Assembly: GCF_038004425.1 (NCBI RefSeq)
Contig: NZ_JBBORC010000001.1
Location: 2,395,001 to 2,459,000 of the forward strand
DNA length: 64,000 nt
Reading direction: 5' to 3'
DNA from: Solibacillus sp. FSL W7-1464
GTDB taxonomy: Bacteria; Bacillota; Bacilli; Bacillales_A; Planococcaceae
Positions 27,325-37,181 of the stretch are shown here, piece after piece. The translations under genes were made by a program, and so were the position numbers. Numbering within the stretch: position 1 is the first letter of the stretch; the number at the start of each line of letters is the position of its first letter. Under the pieces are notes generated by a model. That model made no database searches, had not been told where the DNA came from, and saw only the letters and a program-made list of their open reading frames with translations.

Positions 27325-27795
27325 ATGAATATTTATGATATTCCTGTTAAAACAGAAAAAGGCGAGCAATATGAATTAGACCGTTATAAAGGTCAGGTAA
27401 TGATGATTGTCAATACAGCAAGCAAGTGCGGATTTACCAATCAGTTTACAGAGCTTGAAGAATTATATGATAAGTATAAAGAGGAAGGTTTTGTCGTCCT
27501 CGGCTTCCCTTCTGACCAATTCAAACAGGAGTTGTCTTCGAGTGAGGAAGCTGCCGAGTTCTGTCGTTTAGATTATGGTGTTACATTCCCGATGCACGAA
27601 ATGGTGAAAGTAAACGGTTCTGAAGCCCATCCTTTATTCAAACACTTATCTTCTGAAGCTAAAGGTCTTCTAGGCCAATCAGTTAAGTGGAATTTCACGA
27701 AGTTTTTAGTCGATCGTGATGGCAATGTCATTAAACGTTATGCCCCAAAGGATTCACCGACAAAAGCAGAAAATGATATTGCAAAATTACTGTAG
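27325..27795 (+). CDS. Glutathione peroxidase family thiol peroxidase
   Basis: A 156-residue protein with the peroxidatic Cys in NTASKCGFTNQ, then the family Gln (SDQFKQE) and Trp (KWNFTKFLVDRDG), so the catalytic triad is complete. The usual FPCNQF motif reads FPSDQF here. A second Cys in AEFCRLDYG may be the resolving one. Such Cys enzymes normally use thioredoxin to reduce peroxides. GAGGAGGAACGG precedes the ATG. Confidence 0.9.
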   Translation: MNIYDIPVKTEKGEQYELDRYKGQVMMIVNTASKCGFTNQFTELEELYDKYKEEGFVVLGFPSDQFKQELSSSEEAAEFCRLDYGVTFPMHEMVKVNGSEAHPLFKHLSSEAKGLLGQSVKWNFTKFLVDRDGNVIKRYAPKDSPTKAENDIAKLL

Positions 27796-27812
27796 AGTAT
27801 ACTTTATAATAG

Positions 27813-27850
27813 AAAAGAGCAGCCAAAGATGAATTCGGCTGCTCTTTTTA
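27813..27850. terminator. Bidirectional terminator after the peroxidase
   Basis: AAAGAGCAGCC and GGCTGCTCTTT form a perfect stem. The T run overlaps the end of the converging membrane-protein gene. Confidence 0.85.
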
Positions 27851-28708
27851 ATATAAAAATACTTCTTCATCTGTTAGTTCCAGATATAATGGCATCACTA
27901 CTAAAAATATTGCCAGTACATAAAATAACAGACACAAAATGGTCAAAGATACTGGTAAATCAAAATATGAAGAGAAAATAATTGTTGGTGATGTAAGCAT
28001 CGTTAGTACACCGATGATTTGACGGTACTTTTTAGTATAAAATATTTTTTCATTGCACTTTATACATCTCAATTCCATCTTTAATTTACAAACTATCTTT
28101 ATTTGTTCTTTATGTGAATACGAATAGTGGCAATGCGGACAGCATACCTCTCCTGTTGTATTACGGGCAAAATAAAATAAAATTACGACTTGCAAAAGAA
28201 GGACAAGCACGAAAATACTAAGTTTCAGCCACTGAATGTCCACTTCGAACATTTGGATTGCGCTCCCGATTGCATAGACGACAAATGGGGAGAGTGTGAT
28301 GAGCAAATAACGTAACTTATAAACTGTTTTACGAAGTTTACGTATTTTCGGTTTTTGCCATCTTTTCATCTTAAAGAATACGATTGTGGCGAAAATTCCA
28401 TTCACAATCAGCAATAAACTGATGATGGCCACATACTTCCCTCTTCTCACAACTTCTGCTAATTGCTCTTGTTCATAGTTTTCCACTAACGGATTCGATG
28501 CCTGATTAGGAGACGATACGATCCCATCATTAGCGAACAAGTAGAGGAAAAATACGGCTGTAAAAACAAATATCGGGGCAATTACAATGGTCCAGTTCGT
28601 TTGTCGTTTCGGACGTTTGGACTGGTCGATTGCTTGCTGTAACTTTGACTTCTGTTGCTCCGTTAACTCCAGTTTGCTTAACTCTTGCTGCCACTTTTCC
28701 TTAATCAT
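27848..28708 (-). CDS. Membrane zinc-ribbon protein, probable anti-sigma partner
   Basis: A 286-residue protein that overlaps the sigma gene by eight bases. The N-terminal cytoplasmic helix (KEKWQQELSKLELTEQQ) precedes a membrane helix near residue 45; four or five more follow. The C-terminal third has a zinc ribbon (CCPHCHYS ... CIKCNEK) then two helices, like the TIGR04104 CxxC-20-CxxC family. Sigma-anti-sigma genes are normally coupled this way, so I infer it holds the sigma factor at the membrane. A classical anti-sigma Zn motif is not seen. Confidence 0.7.
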   Translation of the reverse strand: MIKEKWQQELSKLELTEQQKSKLQQAIDQSKRPKRQTNWTIVIAPIFVFTAVFFLYLFANDGIVSSPNQASNPLVENYEQEQLAEVVRRGKYVAIISLLLIVNGIFATIVFFKMKRWQKPKIRKLRKTVYKLRYLLITLSPFVVYAIGSAIQMFEVDIQWLKLSIFVLVLLLQVVILFYFARNTTGEVCCPHCHYSYSHKEQIKIVCKLKMELRCIKCNEKIFYTKKYRQIIGVLTMLTSPTIIFSSYFDLPVSLTILCLLFYVLAIFLVVMPLYLELTDEEVFLY

Positions 28709-29195
28709 CCTCCATCACCTCCATGCTTAATTTCGGCTTTAGTTTCGCTCGAGCTCGCTGTAAACGAGATTTAACAGTCGATACCGCCAATTCCAACAAC
28801 TCGGCGATTTCAAAAACGGTCATTTCCTCATAATAGTAGAGTAATAACACTTCACGATCTTTTACCGGTAGTGCAAGAACAGCGGCGGTTACTTCCCCCT
28901 GTAATTCCTTCTCGACATAAATCTGTTCGGCACCTTTTGCATGTTGCTGAAAAAACTGAGTAAATACGAATTTCCTGTTTTTCCAGCTACGCAAATAATC
29001 ATAGCTGCGATTAATCGTCATCTTCACTAAATAAGTTTTAATCGAGGCTTTCTGTTCAAACTGGTCTGATTTATGATAGTAGTTTATAAATACGTCTTGG
29101 ACAACTTCTTCTGCTGTTAAACGATCCTTCGTATATATAAAAGCAATGCGGTACAAATAATCACTGTATGTATCAATTAATTTCTCAATATCCAC
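28701..29195 (-). CDS. ECF RNA polymerase sigma factor
   Basis: A protein of about 164 residues. Region 2 spans LIDTYSDYLYRIAFIYTKD with the AEEVVQDVFINYY core; region 4 is LPVKDREVLLLYYYEEMTVFEIAELL with the recognition helix TVKSRLQRAR. I chose GTG 29195 since AAAGGAGGG lies six bases upstream; the longer frame to 29237 covers the likely promoter. It is coupled to a membrane partner. The stimulus is unknown. Confidence 0.88.
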   Translation of the reverse strand: MDIEKLIDTYSDYLYRIAFIYTKDRLTAEEVVQDVFINYYHKSDQFEQKASIKTYLVKMTINRSYDYLRSWKNRKFVFTQFFQQHAKGAEQIYVEKELQGEVTAAVLALPVKDREVLLLYYYEEMTVFEIAELLELAVSTVKSRLQRARAKLKPKLSMEVMEDD

Positions 29196-29218
29196 TGGCC
29201 GCCCTCCTTTCACCCTTA

Positions 29219-29246
29219 TAGACGGAAACAAATTCAATTTGGACGC
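29219..29246 (-). promoter_or_regulatory. Possible ECF-type promoter of the first sigma operon
   Basis: On the minus strand GCGTCC (29246-29241), 16 bases, then CGTCTA (29224-29219) lie just upstream of the ribosome site. The CGTC -10 fits ECF promoters; the -35 is not the common TGAAAC. Autoregulation is a guess. Confidence 0.35.
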
Positions 29247-29264
29247 AAATTTTTAAATATTATT

Positions 29265-29300
29265 AAAAAATCGCCTAACCGCTATACGATTAGGCGACTC
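29265..29300 (-). terminator. Terminator after the trpEG-DUF5071 operon
   Basis: TCGCCTAATCG and CGGTTAGGCGA form a stem followed by TTTTTTAA on the minus strand. Confidence 0.85.
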
Positions 29301-29302
29301 TA

Positions 29303-29674
29303 TTATGGCTGAAAACTTAGTAACGTTTCTTGAGCAGCTTCTACATTATCTTCATTGACTGGTGTTTTCTCCATTGCGGCAATTTGTTCTACCGCATCTG
29401 CCAATACGAGCTTCGAATAAAACGGCAGCTTCGGTACGATCGCAACGAGACACCAGTAAATCCACATATCATCGTCACCGCGCAGCACAGTGTCAACAAG
29501 TGGTGTCAGTTCATTCGGATATTGTAATAGCAGCTCAACCATTGGCTCCGCAACAGGCCAGTTCATATCCTGCACCCATTCAAGCAGTTTCGGCAGTAAT
29601 GGAATAACCGCTTCCGCTTCCGCAGCATTCAGTGTTTCCACTGCTGCAATGTCATGTTTATCTTTCGGAATCAT
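29303..29674 (-). CDS. DUF5071 domain protein
   Basis: A 123-residue, acidic, all-helical protein with a HEAT-like pattern (LLPKLLEWVQDMNWPVAEPMVELL). That matches DUF5071. Its start overlaps the trpG stop by four bases (ATGA), so it is part of the Trp T-box operon. No role in tryptophan synthesis is known for the family; it may simply travel with the operon. Confidence 0.8.
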   Translation of the reverse strand: MIPKDKHDIAAVETLNAAEAEAVIPLLPKLLEWVQDMNWPVAEPMVELLLQYPNELTPLVDTVLRGDDDMWIYWCLVAIVPKLPFYSKLVLADAVEQIAAMEKTPVNEDNVEAAQETLLSFQP

Positions 29675-30252
29675 ACCAATACCTCCACCTTCTTTAAAAA
29701 CCCGCTGATCATGGCTGTACCGAGTTCTGTTCCAATGGACTCAGGATGGAACTGCAGTCCATAAACCGGATAGTTTACATGTTGAATCGCCATTATTTCT
29801 CCATCATCTGAACTTGTAGCAATAATTCGGAAATCTTCATGCAATGTGTGCTTTTCAATAATAAGTGAATGATAGCGCATCACTTCTACTTCCCCTTCGA
29901 ACTGTGCAAACAAACCTGTTTTTTCATATTGAAGCATGCTCGTTTTCCCATGCATAATATTTCGGGCACGGCTCACCGTTGCACCGAACGCTTCACCAAT
30001 CGACTGGTGGCCGAGGCATATTCCCAATATCGGAATCTCTTGATAAAGCTGGCGGATCATATCAATAACAATTCCTGCGTCTTTCGGTTCCCCGGGACCT
30101 GGAGAAATAACAATCGCTTTCGGCTGCAATGTACGGATTTCCTCAACCGTCATTGCATCATTTCGGACAATTTTTACGTCTTCCCCAAACTGGGCGATTT
30201 GGTGATACAGATTATACGTAAATGAATCATAATTATCGATAAGTAAAATCAT
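29671..30252 (-). CDS. trpG: Anthranilate/aminodeoxychorismate synthase glutamine amidotransferase subunit
   Basis: A 193-residue class I amidotransferase with the nucleophile Cys in GICLGHQSIGEAFG, the oxyanion motif SPGPGEP and the catalytic His/Glu in LQFHPESI. It supplies ammonia from glutamine to the component I protein encoded just before it (four-base overlap). In Bacillus one such subunit serves both Trp and folate synthesis, so a pabA function is possible too. Confidence 0.88.
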   Translation of the reverse strand: MILLIDNYDSFTYNLYHQIAQFGEDVKIVRNDAMTVEEIRTLQPKAIVISPGPGEPKDAGIVIDMIRQLYQEIPILGICLGHQSIGEAFGATVSRARNIMHGKTSMLQYEKTGLFAQFEGEVEVMRYHSLIIEKHTLHEDFRIIATSSDDGEIMAIQHVNYPVYGLQFHPESIGTELGTAMISGFLKKVEVLV

Positions 30253-31643
30253 TTGCGCACCTCCAGCAATGCTTTTGCTTTATTTAATGTTTCTTCATAT
30301 TCCATTTCAGGGACTGAATCATAAACAATCCCTGCACCTGCCTGAACATACGCTTTTTCATCTTTAATGACCATTGTACGGATTGCAAGAGCTAAATCCA
30401 TATCCCCTGATGCCGACAAATAACCGATGGCACCTGCATATATGCCACGTTTTCTCTGTTCCAGCTCATTTATGATCTGCATCGCCCGAATTTTCGGTGC
30501 ACCCGATACTGTACCGGCGGGCAGGCTTGATGCAATTACATCGACTAAGTGGGCACCGTCCCGTAATTTCCCTGTCACTTCTGAAACGATATGCATGACA
30601 TATTTATATTTTTCGATTTCCATATATTTTGTAACAGCTACTGTTCCGATCTGGGCAACACGTCCAACATCATTACGCCCTAAATCAACAAGCATTTTAT
30701 GTTCGGCAATTTCCTTCTCATCTTGCAGCAATGCATTTGCAATTGCTTCATCCTCCTGTACATTCTGTCCACGCGGTTTTGTTCCGGCAATCGGATTTGT
30801 CGTTACAAGCCCCTTTTGAACTTTCACAAGACTTTCCGGAGATGTGCCAAGAACCATATAGTCCCCGAATTCCATAAAGAACATATACGGAGAGGCATTT
30901 GACGTCCGTAGTTTGCGGTATAGTGTCAATGGATTTTCACGGAATTCAGCTTCAAAGGTTTGCGACAAAACGACTTGGAAGATGTCTCCATTACGTATAT
31001 GCTGCTTTGCCGTTTCAACCATTCCAATAAAGCGTTCTTTTTTAATCGTGGGAGCAAACTGTACCTCTATTTCTGCTGTGTGCTTATATGATACTGATGA
31101 CATCATCATTTGTTCGATATCATCCACTTTTTGCTGCATGAATTCAATCGTATGGCCCGCCTGAAACAGATCCATTGCCACGATGGATACTTGCTGTAAC
31201 AGATGATCGATGACGATAAACGTTTCGTAAAAATAAACATGAACATCCGGCATATTGTATACATCGCCTACAATTTCCCCGATCTGTTCAAAATGATAGG
31301 CTGTTTCATAACCAAAATAACCGATTGCCCCGCCAAAAAAGGCAAACGGAGCGTCTTCCTTCTGAATGGGCAGTAGCTCTTTTAATAAAGTTAATACCGG
31401 TTTCTGTTCTGTCGTCAGCTCCTGATTATGGATAGAGTAAGAACCGGATTCCGCATTTCCTTTCAGTTCACCGACCGGATTAAAGGCGATGAAGGAATAG
31501 CGCCCGTTTTGCTTAAATTTTGCATTGGATTCAAATAATACTTTTTTCGTTCCAACGATAGATTCAAAAATCGAAATTGGCGTATAGATATCACCATTTA
31601 CCTGTTTCATTACATATTTGCATGTCTTTACTGCCATACTCAT
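30249..31643 (-). CDS. trpE: Anthranilate synthase component I
   Basis: A 464-residue chorismate-binding enzyme. The C-terminal domain has PIAGTKPRG, SLPAGTVSGAPKIRAM and GAGIVYDSVPEMEYEE. The N-terminal domain has FESN where the feedback-inhibition LLES motif of TrpE lies. It makes anthranilate from chorismate with TrpG. PabB is the main alternative, but the T-box upstream with a UGG specifier argues for the Trp pathway. GAGGAGAG precedes two in-frame ATG codons (31643, 31637). Confidence 0.85.
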   Translation of the reverse strand: MSMAVKTCKYVMKQVNGDIYTPISIFESIVGTKKVLFESNAKFKQNGRYSFIAFNPVGELKGNAESGSYSIHNQELTTEQKPVLTLLKELLPIQKEDAPFAFFGGAIGYFGYETAYHFEQIGEIVGDVYNMPDVHVYFYETFIVIDHLLQQVSIVAMDLFQAGHTIEFMQQKVDDIEQMMMSSVSYKHTAEIEVQFAPTIKKERFIGMVETAKQHIRNGDIFQVVLSQTFEAEFRENPLTLYRKLRTSNASPYMFFMEFGDYMVLGTSPESLVKVQKGLVTTNPIAGTKPRGQNVQEDEAIANALLQDEKEIAEHKMLVDLGRNDVGRVAQIGTVAVTKYMEIEKYKYVMHIVSEVTGKLRDGAHLVDVIASSLPAGTVSGAPKIRAMQIINELEQRKRGIYAGAIGYLSASGDMDLALAIRTMVIKDEKAYVQAGAGIVYDSVPEMEYEETLNKAKALLEVRK

Positions 31644-31671
31644 CTCTCCTCAGCTTTTCTTTTCGTGAACA

Positions 31672-31905
31672 CAAAAAGGCCCTTCCGCTTTTAAAGGACG
31701 AAAGAGCCGTGGTGCCACCTTTATTGACTAAATTAATTTTATTTAGTCCACTCAATACTCGTAACGTGAGCGCTACGGCACAGCATTTCCTCTGTGCAGC
31801 TAGAAAGTCCATTCATAAAGTACGCTTACTGACTTCCACCAACCGTCAGCTCTCTAAAAAACGCCGCTTTACTACTCTTTTTTCATCTTAGCTTTTACTA
31901 TACTT
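31672..31905 (-). ncRNA. T-box leader, tryptophan type
   Basis: On the minus strand a stem I with AGAGAGCTGAC/GTCAG distal arm is followed by the specifier context GAA-TGG-AC (TGG at 31811-31809, Trp). Then comes the T-box AGGTGGCACCACGG (31720-31707) and a terminator stem GGCTCTTTCG/CGGAAGGGCC with T run (31708-31674). Uncharged tRNA-Trp should stabilise the antiterminator and allow trpE-trpG-DUF5071 transcription. Confidence 0.88.
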
Positions 31906-31948
31906 GCTATTGTATCGTTTTAGTCTATATTTTACAAACAATTTTAAA

Positions 31949-33316
31949 TTAACTGTAAATATAAAGTTGACCTTGTGATTTTGCATAATATAGACTCGCA
32001 TCGGCAAAGGCGGCTAATTGTTCATATGATACTTCTTCTTTTTTCAATTGGTCTGAATGGATAAATCCAAAATGAATCGGGATTTCCACAACTCCTGATG
32101 TCGAATGAACTGCAGTAGTTCGAAGTTTATCCTCCAGCTTCATTAACAACTTGAAAAAGTCGGTTTCAGAAATATTTTTTATAAATGCTTCTCCAGCGTT
32201 TTTCGATAGTACGTTAACCTTTGCCTCATACTCGAAAATATTCGAATAAATCGATTCAAATAATGTAAATAATAACTGCTCAGTAAATAATGTGCCGAAT
32301 AGTTCTTCAATTTTATCCGTAATAAAGCACCAGTGAATACAGTAAATTGCCTCCTTGTTTGTAAGCGCATGTTTCACAAACTCGATGGTACTCTCTTTCG
32401 AAACAACATGCGGAAATTTAACTGCAAGCGCAGTCGTTTCCTCTTCGAAAAAAAAATCGGCATGTATGTTACGTATTTTGCGTACACTGATAGGTTCACT
32501 TTTATACATATTAATCAGCTGCTGCAGTTCCCTTTCATAACGAAACTGACCAAGTAGTCCAAAACGTTGAAGGTATCTTTCAACTACGGACAATAAAACA
32601 TAATTCTGTTGTTTCTCCAATTGAAAAAAAGCCTGCTCAAACATTTCCAAGCTTTCATTCCCAAAGCCGGCCCTATAGTTTAAAATCGCTTCCGCAAATA
32701 GAATATTCCCCGCATAGTAAGGGTATTTGCCTTCCAGATGATGCAAAATGTCATGCTTTATCTGATTAAACATCATGTCATTACTCGTTGAAGCATAATA
32801 ATAGAGCGCTCCTAAATAACCTCTAACAATTGTTGCGTTGACAGCAGGTATCTTATGTTTGTAATACTCCGCCAACTTAATAGAGATATGTGCATTTTCC
32901 GGTTCATTTTTATAACGGTACTGTGCTGCCAGATTGCAATAATTAATGATAATAAGCTCATCGTTTTGCAAATGATGCGCATATTTAAGGGATTTTTTTG
33001 CTGCTTCTATCGATTCATCATGATGTTTCGTAAAGATATGTTCAAGACTGTACAAATAATAATAAACCATCTTATTTTCATCTTTTCCATATGTTAAACA
33101 AAGCTTTTCATAATCATCCATGACTGCATGAAAGTTTTGATAGCAGCCTATTTCAAAATATGCTGAGGCCAAATATTCATAGGAAAGTAGTGCTTCTGTA
33201 TATCTTTTTTCTTCAAGCGCGATCGGTAATGTAATTGTGCCGAATTGGATCACTTCCATATATCGCAACTCATTGAAGAGATTCCGCAAATGTTCAATCT
33301 GGTTTGAAATTTTCAT
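31949..33316 (-). CDS. TPR-like protein with degenerate GGDEF domain
   Basis: A 455-residue protein. Residues 1 to about 290 are helical repeats of TPR type (pairs such as ALLSYEYLASAYFEIGCY and ELIIINYCNLAAQYRY). The last 150 resemble a diguanylate cyclase: the end ADASLYYAKSQGQLYIY matches the final GGDEF-family helix (ADxALYxAKxxGRN), and NAGEAFI sits where GGDEF should be. The catalytic signature is therefore lost and no cyclase activity is expected. It overlaps the upstream gene by four bases (ATGA) and likely works with it. It may act as a signalling scaffold or c-di-GMP/GTP sensor (inference). Confidence 0.65.
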   Translation of the reverse strand: MKISNQIEHLRNLFNELRYMEVIQFGTITLPIALEEKRYTEALLSYEYLASAYFEIGCYQNFHAVMDDYEKLCLTYGKDENKMVYYYLYSLEHIFTKHHDESIEAAKKSLKYAHHLQNDELIIINYCNLAAQYRYKNEPENAHISIKLAEYYKHKIPAVNATIVRGYLGALYYYASTSNDMMFNQIKHDILHHLEGKYPYYAGNILFAEAILNYRAGFGNESLEMFEQAFFQLEKQQNYVLLSVVERYLQRFGLLGQFRYERELQQLINMYKSEPISVRKIRNIHADFFFEEETTALAVKFPHVVSKESTIEFVKHALTNKEAIYCIHWCFITDKIEELFGTLFTEQLLFTLFESIYSNIFEYEAKVNVLSKNAGEAFIKNISETDFFKLLMKLEDKLRTTAVHSTSGVVEIPIHFGFIHSDQLKKEEVSYEQLAAFADASLYYAKSQGQLYIYS

Positions 33317-33954
33317 GTCACTCGTCCACCCCAGTCATTGATTAATCCAAATACCGCTTCGTAAATCTCACTTGCCTCGGTAATCGCTTGTTCATAAAGG
33401 TTAAAAAGAGTCGGTTCGAATTCTATTACAAGTACCTGCAATTCTTTTAATATAGTGCTTTGCAATAAAGCGAGCTGTTGCGGGTAATTTTCAACTTCAC
33501 TATATTTTGAATCATAAATAGGTCTTAGACTTTTACTGCTGAAGCCTTTCAAAGCCTGGAAACTTGCGGCCAATTCCTCGTTATCCGCTAATTTTTGCCC
33601 GAGAAACTGCTCCTGCTTTAAATAAATATAAATTGCACAAATGAACGCCAGCTTTTCATTTTCATATAAAGCAAGCTGAATATAGCGTTTTATTTGAAAG
33701 GTTTTAATTTTATCCAATAAAAATTTACGGATTGGATAAATCATTGTATTTTCCGGATTGGAAATACGATTGATTTCTTCAGTAGATAATAAATACCAAA
33801 TATCAAAAATGATGACTGAACGTTGGTAAGACCCTTCACTGAGTGGAAGTATTAAGGTGAATAAATTAAGTTCATCGATCAACTGCTGAAATCGGTACAT
33901 TGTCTCATCAGAAATTAAAAACATACAATCTGCTTTATCTATTTTAGCGTGCAT
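33313..33954 (-). CDS. Uncharacterised protein coupled to the TPR/GGDEF-like gene
   Basis: A 213-residue soluble protein, mostly helical, with no motif I recognise. The N-terminal third has a beta-alpha look (MFLISDETMYRFQQLIDELNLFTLILPL); the rest is long helices. ATG 33954 follows GGTGAGG. It shares ATGA with the next gene, so the two are made together. No signal peptide or membrane helix. Confidence 0.7.
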   Translation of the reverse strand: MHAKIDKADCMFLISDETMYRFQQLIDELNLFTLILPLSEGSYQRSVIIFDIWYLLSTEEINRISNPENTMIYPIRKFLLDKIKTFQIKRYIQLALYENEKLAFICAIYIYLKQEQFLGQKLADNEELAASFQALKGFSSKSLRPIYDSKYSEVENYPQQLALLQSTILKELQVLVIEFEPTLFNLYEQAITEASEIYEAVFGLINDWGGRVT

Positions 33955-34050
33955 GCTACATACCTCACCTCAAATAATTGTCAGTTTCATCCATCATATC
34001 ATAAACTTACTGTTTTCAGTATTTCATTTTATTATCATTTTTATATAAAA

Positions 34051-34090
34051 AAAGTGATGGTTGAAAATTCTCTTTTCAACACACCACCTT
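34051..34090 (-). terminator. Terminator after the TPR gene
   Basis: GGTTGAAAA and TTTTCAAC pair within a larger imperfect stem (GGTGGTGT / CCATCAC), followed by TTTTTTTAT on the minus strand. Confidence 0.75.
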
Positions 34091-34109
34091 ATATTTTATT
34101 CAATTTAAA

Positions 34110-34775
34110 TTAATTCGAACGTTGACAAATCATATCATATAAATACTTCGCTTGATCAAACTCAGGCTGCAGTGTATAAGCCTGTTTCAAATGATATTTT
34201 GCTTTATCGGTATCTGACGTGGATACTGCATATAGTACACCTAAATTATAATGTGCATCCGCATTATTCCAGTCTTCTTCAATAACATACTCCAGCTCGG
34301 GCTTCGCAAAATCGAACATTTCCAAAGAGCAAAGTAATATGCCGTATGCTAAACGAATTTGCAGGTCTTTTGGCGCAATTTCTGCTGCACGCTGCATAAA
34401 TGGCAGGGCCAACTTGAATTGCTGTTCGCGTTCAAATGATTTTGCCAGCATGTAATAGGCATCTGCCCCTTCGATTCCGTAGTCGATCGATTTTTGATAT
34501 AGTTTTGCGGCTTCTGTATAGCGTTCAGCTTCATAATATAAATTCGCTAATCCGTAATACGCTGTCGCAGCTTTTTCATCTACTGTGATTGCTTTCTGGA
34601 AAAAGCGTTCTGCACGTTCGATATCCCCCATTGCAGCAAGCAATGTACCGAAGTTTACATAGCCGATTGCATCGTTCGGCTGTGATTCAATTGCCTGTGT
34701 GAAAGCTTGTGCAGCTTCTTCATAACGCTTTTCCTGAAATGCTTTAATTCCGATTTCATTATAGTTTGTATCCAT
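34110..34775 (-). CDS. Tetratricopeptide repeat protein
   Basis: A 221-residue protein made of about five to six TPR units (for example EKRYEEAAQAFTQAIESQPN and AERFFQKAITVDEKAATAYYG). It lies 58 nt after mnmA in the same direction, as the yrrB-type TPR gene does in Bacillus. Likely a protein-binding adaptor; partner unknown. Confidence 0.88.
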   Translation of the reverse strand: MDTNYNEIGIKAFQEKRYEEAAQAFTQAIESQPNDAIGYVNFGTLLAAMGDIERAERFFQKAITVDEKAATAYYGLANLYYEAERYTEAAKLYQKSIDYGIEGADAYYMLAKSFEREQQFKLALPFMQRAAEIAPKDLQIRLAYGILLCSLEMFDFAKPELEYVIEEDWNNADAHYNLGVLYAVSTSDTDKAKYHLKQAYTLQPEFDQAKYLYDMICQRSN

Positions 34776-34832
34776 TATTTCACCTCTATAAATATGTATA
34801 GACGCTCATTTGAAATGAACGTCTATCGTCTA

Positions 34833-35951
<1,119 letters not shown>

Positions 35952-36010
35952 TTACTATTCACCTTTTCTTAGACAAATCGCGTAAAAGGCGCGAAGTCTT
36001 TCTTATAAAT

Positions 36011-37156
36011 TTACGAAGTTAGTCGTTTCACAATTTCAGCAGTTCGCTTCCCTGCTTCCCGCACTAACTCATCTGTTAATCCTAACCCAAAACTGAAACG
36101 AATGGAACTACGAAGCTCAGGCGCGTTCTGTCCATACATCGCAACAAGTACATGGGACGGGTCGATCGAACCTGCCGTGCAAGCAGAACCGCTTGATACG
36201 AGTACGCCTGCCATATCCAAATTGATTAAAAATGATTCAACATCCGTTCCGGGGAAAGTGACATTCAAAATATGCGGTAAAACACTTGTTTGATGACCAT
36301 TCAGATGAAAATCAGTATCCGCCTGCTGGAACTGTTCAATTAAAATATTTTTAAAACCGTTGTACTGCCCGATACGCTGTTGTGCAGATTGTCCTGCTAA
36401 CTCGGCAGCTTTTGCAAACGCAATAATCGCTGGGACATTTTCCGTTCCTGCACGGCGTTTTTTCTCCTGGGAGCCGCCAAATAGAATATTTGTTAATTTT
36501 ACTCCTGTTTTTGCATATAAAAAACCAATTCCTTTAGGACCGTTAATTTTATGGGCAGTAACGCTCAACAAATCAACATGGAGTGCTTCTACATCCATTT
36601 TTTCCAGTCCGAATGCCTGAACAGCATCTGTATGGAATGTAGCTGTATGTTCTTTTAAGATCGCTCCAATTTCTGCGATAGGCTGGATAGTGCCGACTTC
36701 ATTGTTTCCATACATAATCGTAACTAAAATCGTATCATCACGTAAAGCCTCTTTCACCTGTTCTGCGCTAATACGCCCCGTTTGGTCAACGGGTAAATAC
36801 GTCACCGTGAAACCTTCTTTTTCAAGCTTTTCACACGCATGTAAAACGGCATGGTGTTCAATTGCTGTTGTAATAATATGCTTTCCTTCTTTTTGGCGCG
36901 CATACGCTGTACCAAAAATGGCCATATTATCGGCTTCTGTTCCACCGCTTGTAAAAATAATTTCAGAGGGTTTCGCATTTACTTTTGCTGCCAAACTCGC
37001 CCGAGAATCATCCAGTGCTTTACGTGCACTGCGTCCAACTGTATGAATACTCGATGCATTACCGCTTTCCTCGGTCATAGCACGTGCCATTACATCAATC
37101 ACTTCCGGTGCAATGGGTGATGTTGCGGCATGATCAAGATAAATTGTATTTTTCAA
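36011..37156 (-). CDS. Cysteine desulfurase
   Basis: A 381-residue NifS/IscS-family protein. The PLP Lys is in SVTAHKINGPKGIG and the active Cys in SSGSACTAGSIDPSHVL. Position between cymR and mnmA matches Bacillus YrvO, the dedicated sulfur donor to MnmA. Confidence 0.93.
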   Translation of the reverse strand: MKNTIYLDHAATSPIAPEVIDVMARAMTEESGNASSIHTVGRSARKALDDSRASLAAKVNAKPSEIIFTSGGTEADNMAIFGTAYARQKEGKHIITTAIEHHAVLHACEKLEKEGFTVTYLPVDQTGRISAEQVKEALRDDTILVTIMYGNNEVGTIQPIAEIGAILKEHTATFHTDAVQAFGLEKMDVEALHVDLLSVTAHKINGPKGIGFLYAKTGVKLTNILFGGSQEKKRRAGTENVPAIIAFAKAAELAGQSAQQRIGQYNGFKNILIEQFQQADTDFHLNGHQTSVLPHILNVTFPGTDVESFLINLDMAGVLVSSGSACTAGSIDPSHVLVAMYGQNAPELRSSIRFSFGLGLTDELVREAGKRTAEIVKRLTS

Positions 37157-37181
37157 AACAAACTAACTCCTTTTAATAACA

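Noticed and set aside
31577-31891. Reading frame over the trpE leader
   Set aside because: It is explained by the T-box, lies antisense and has no protein signature.
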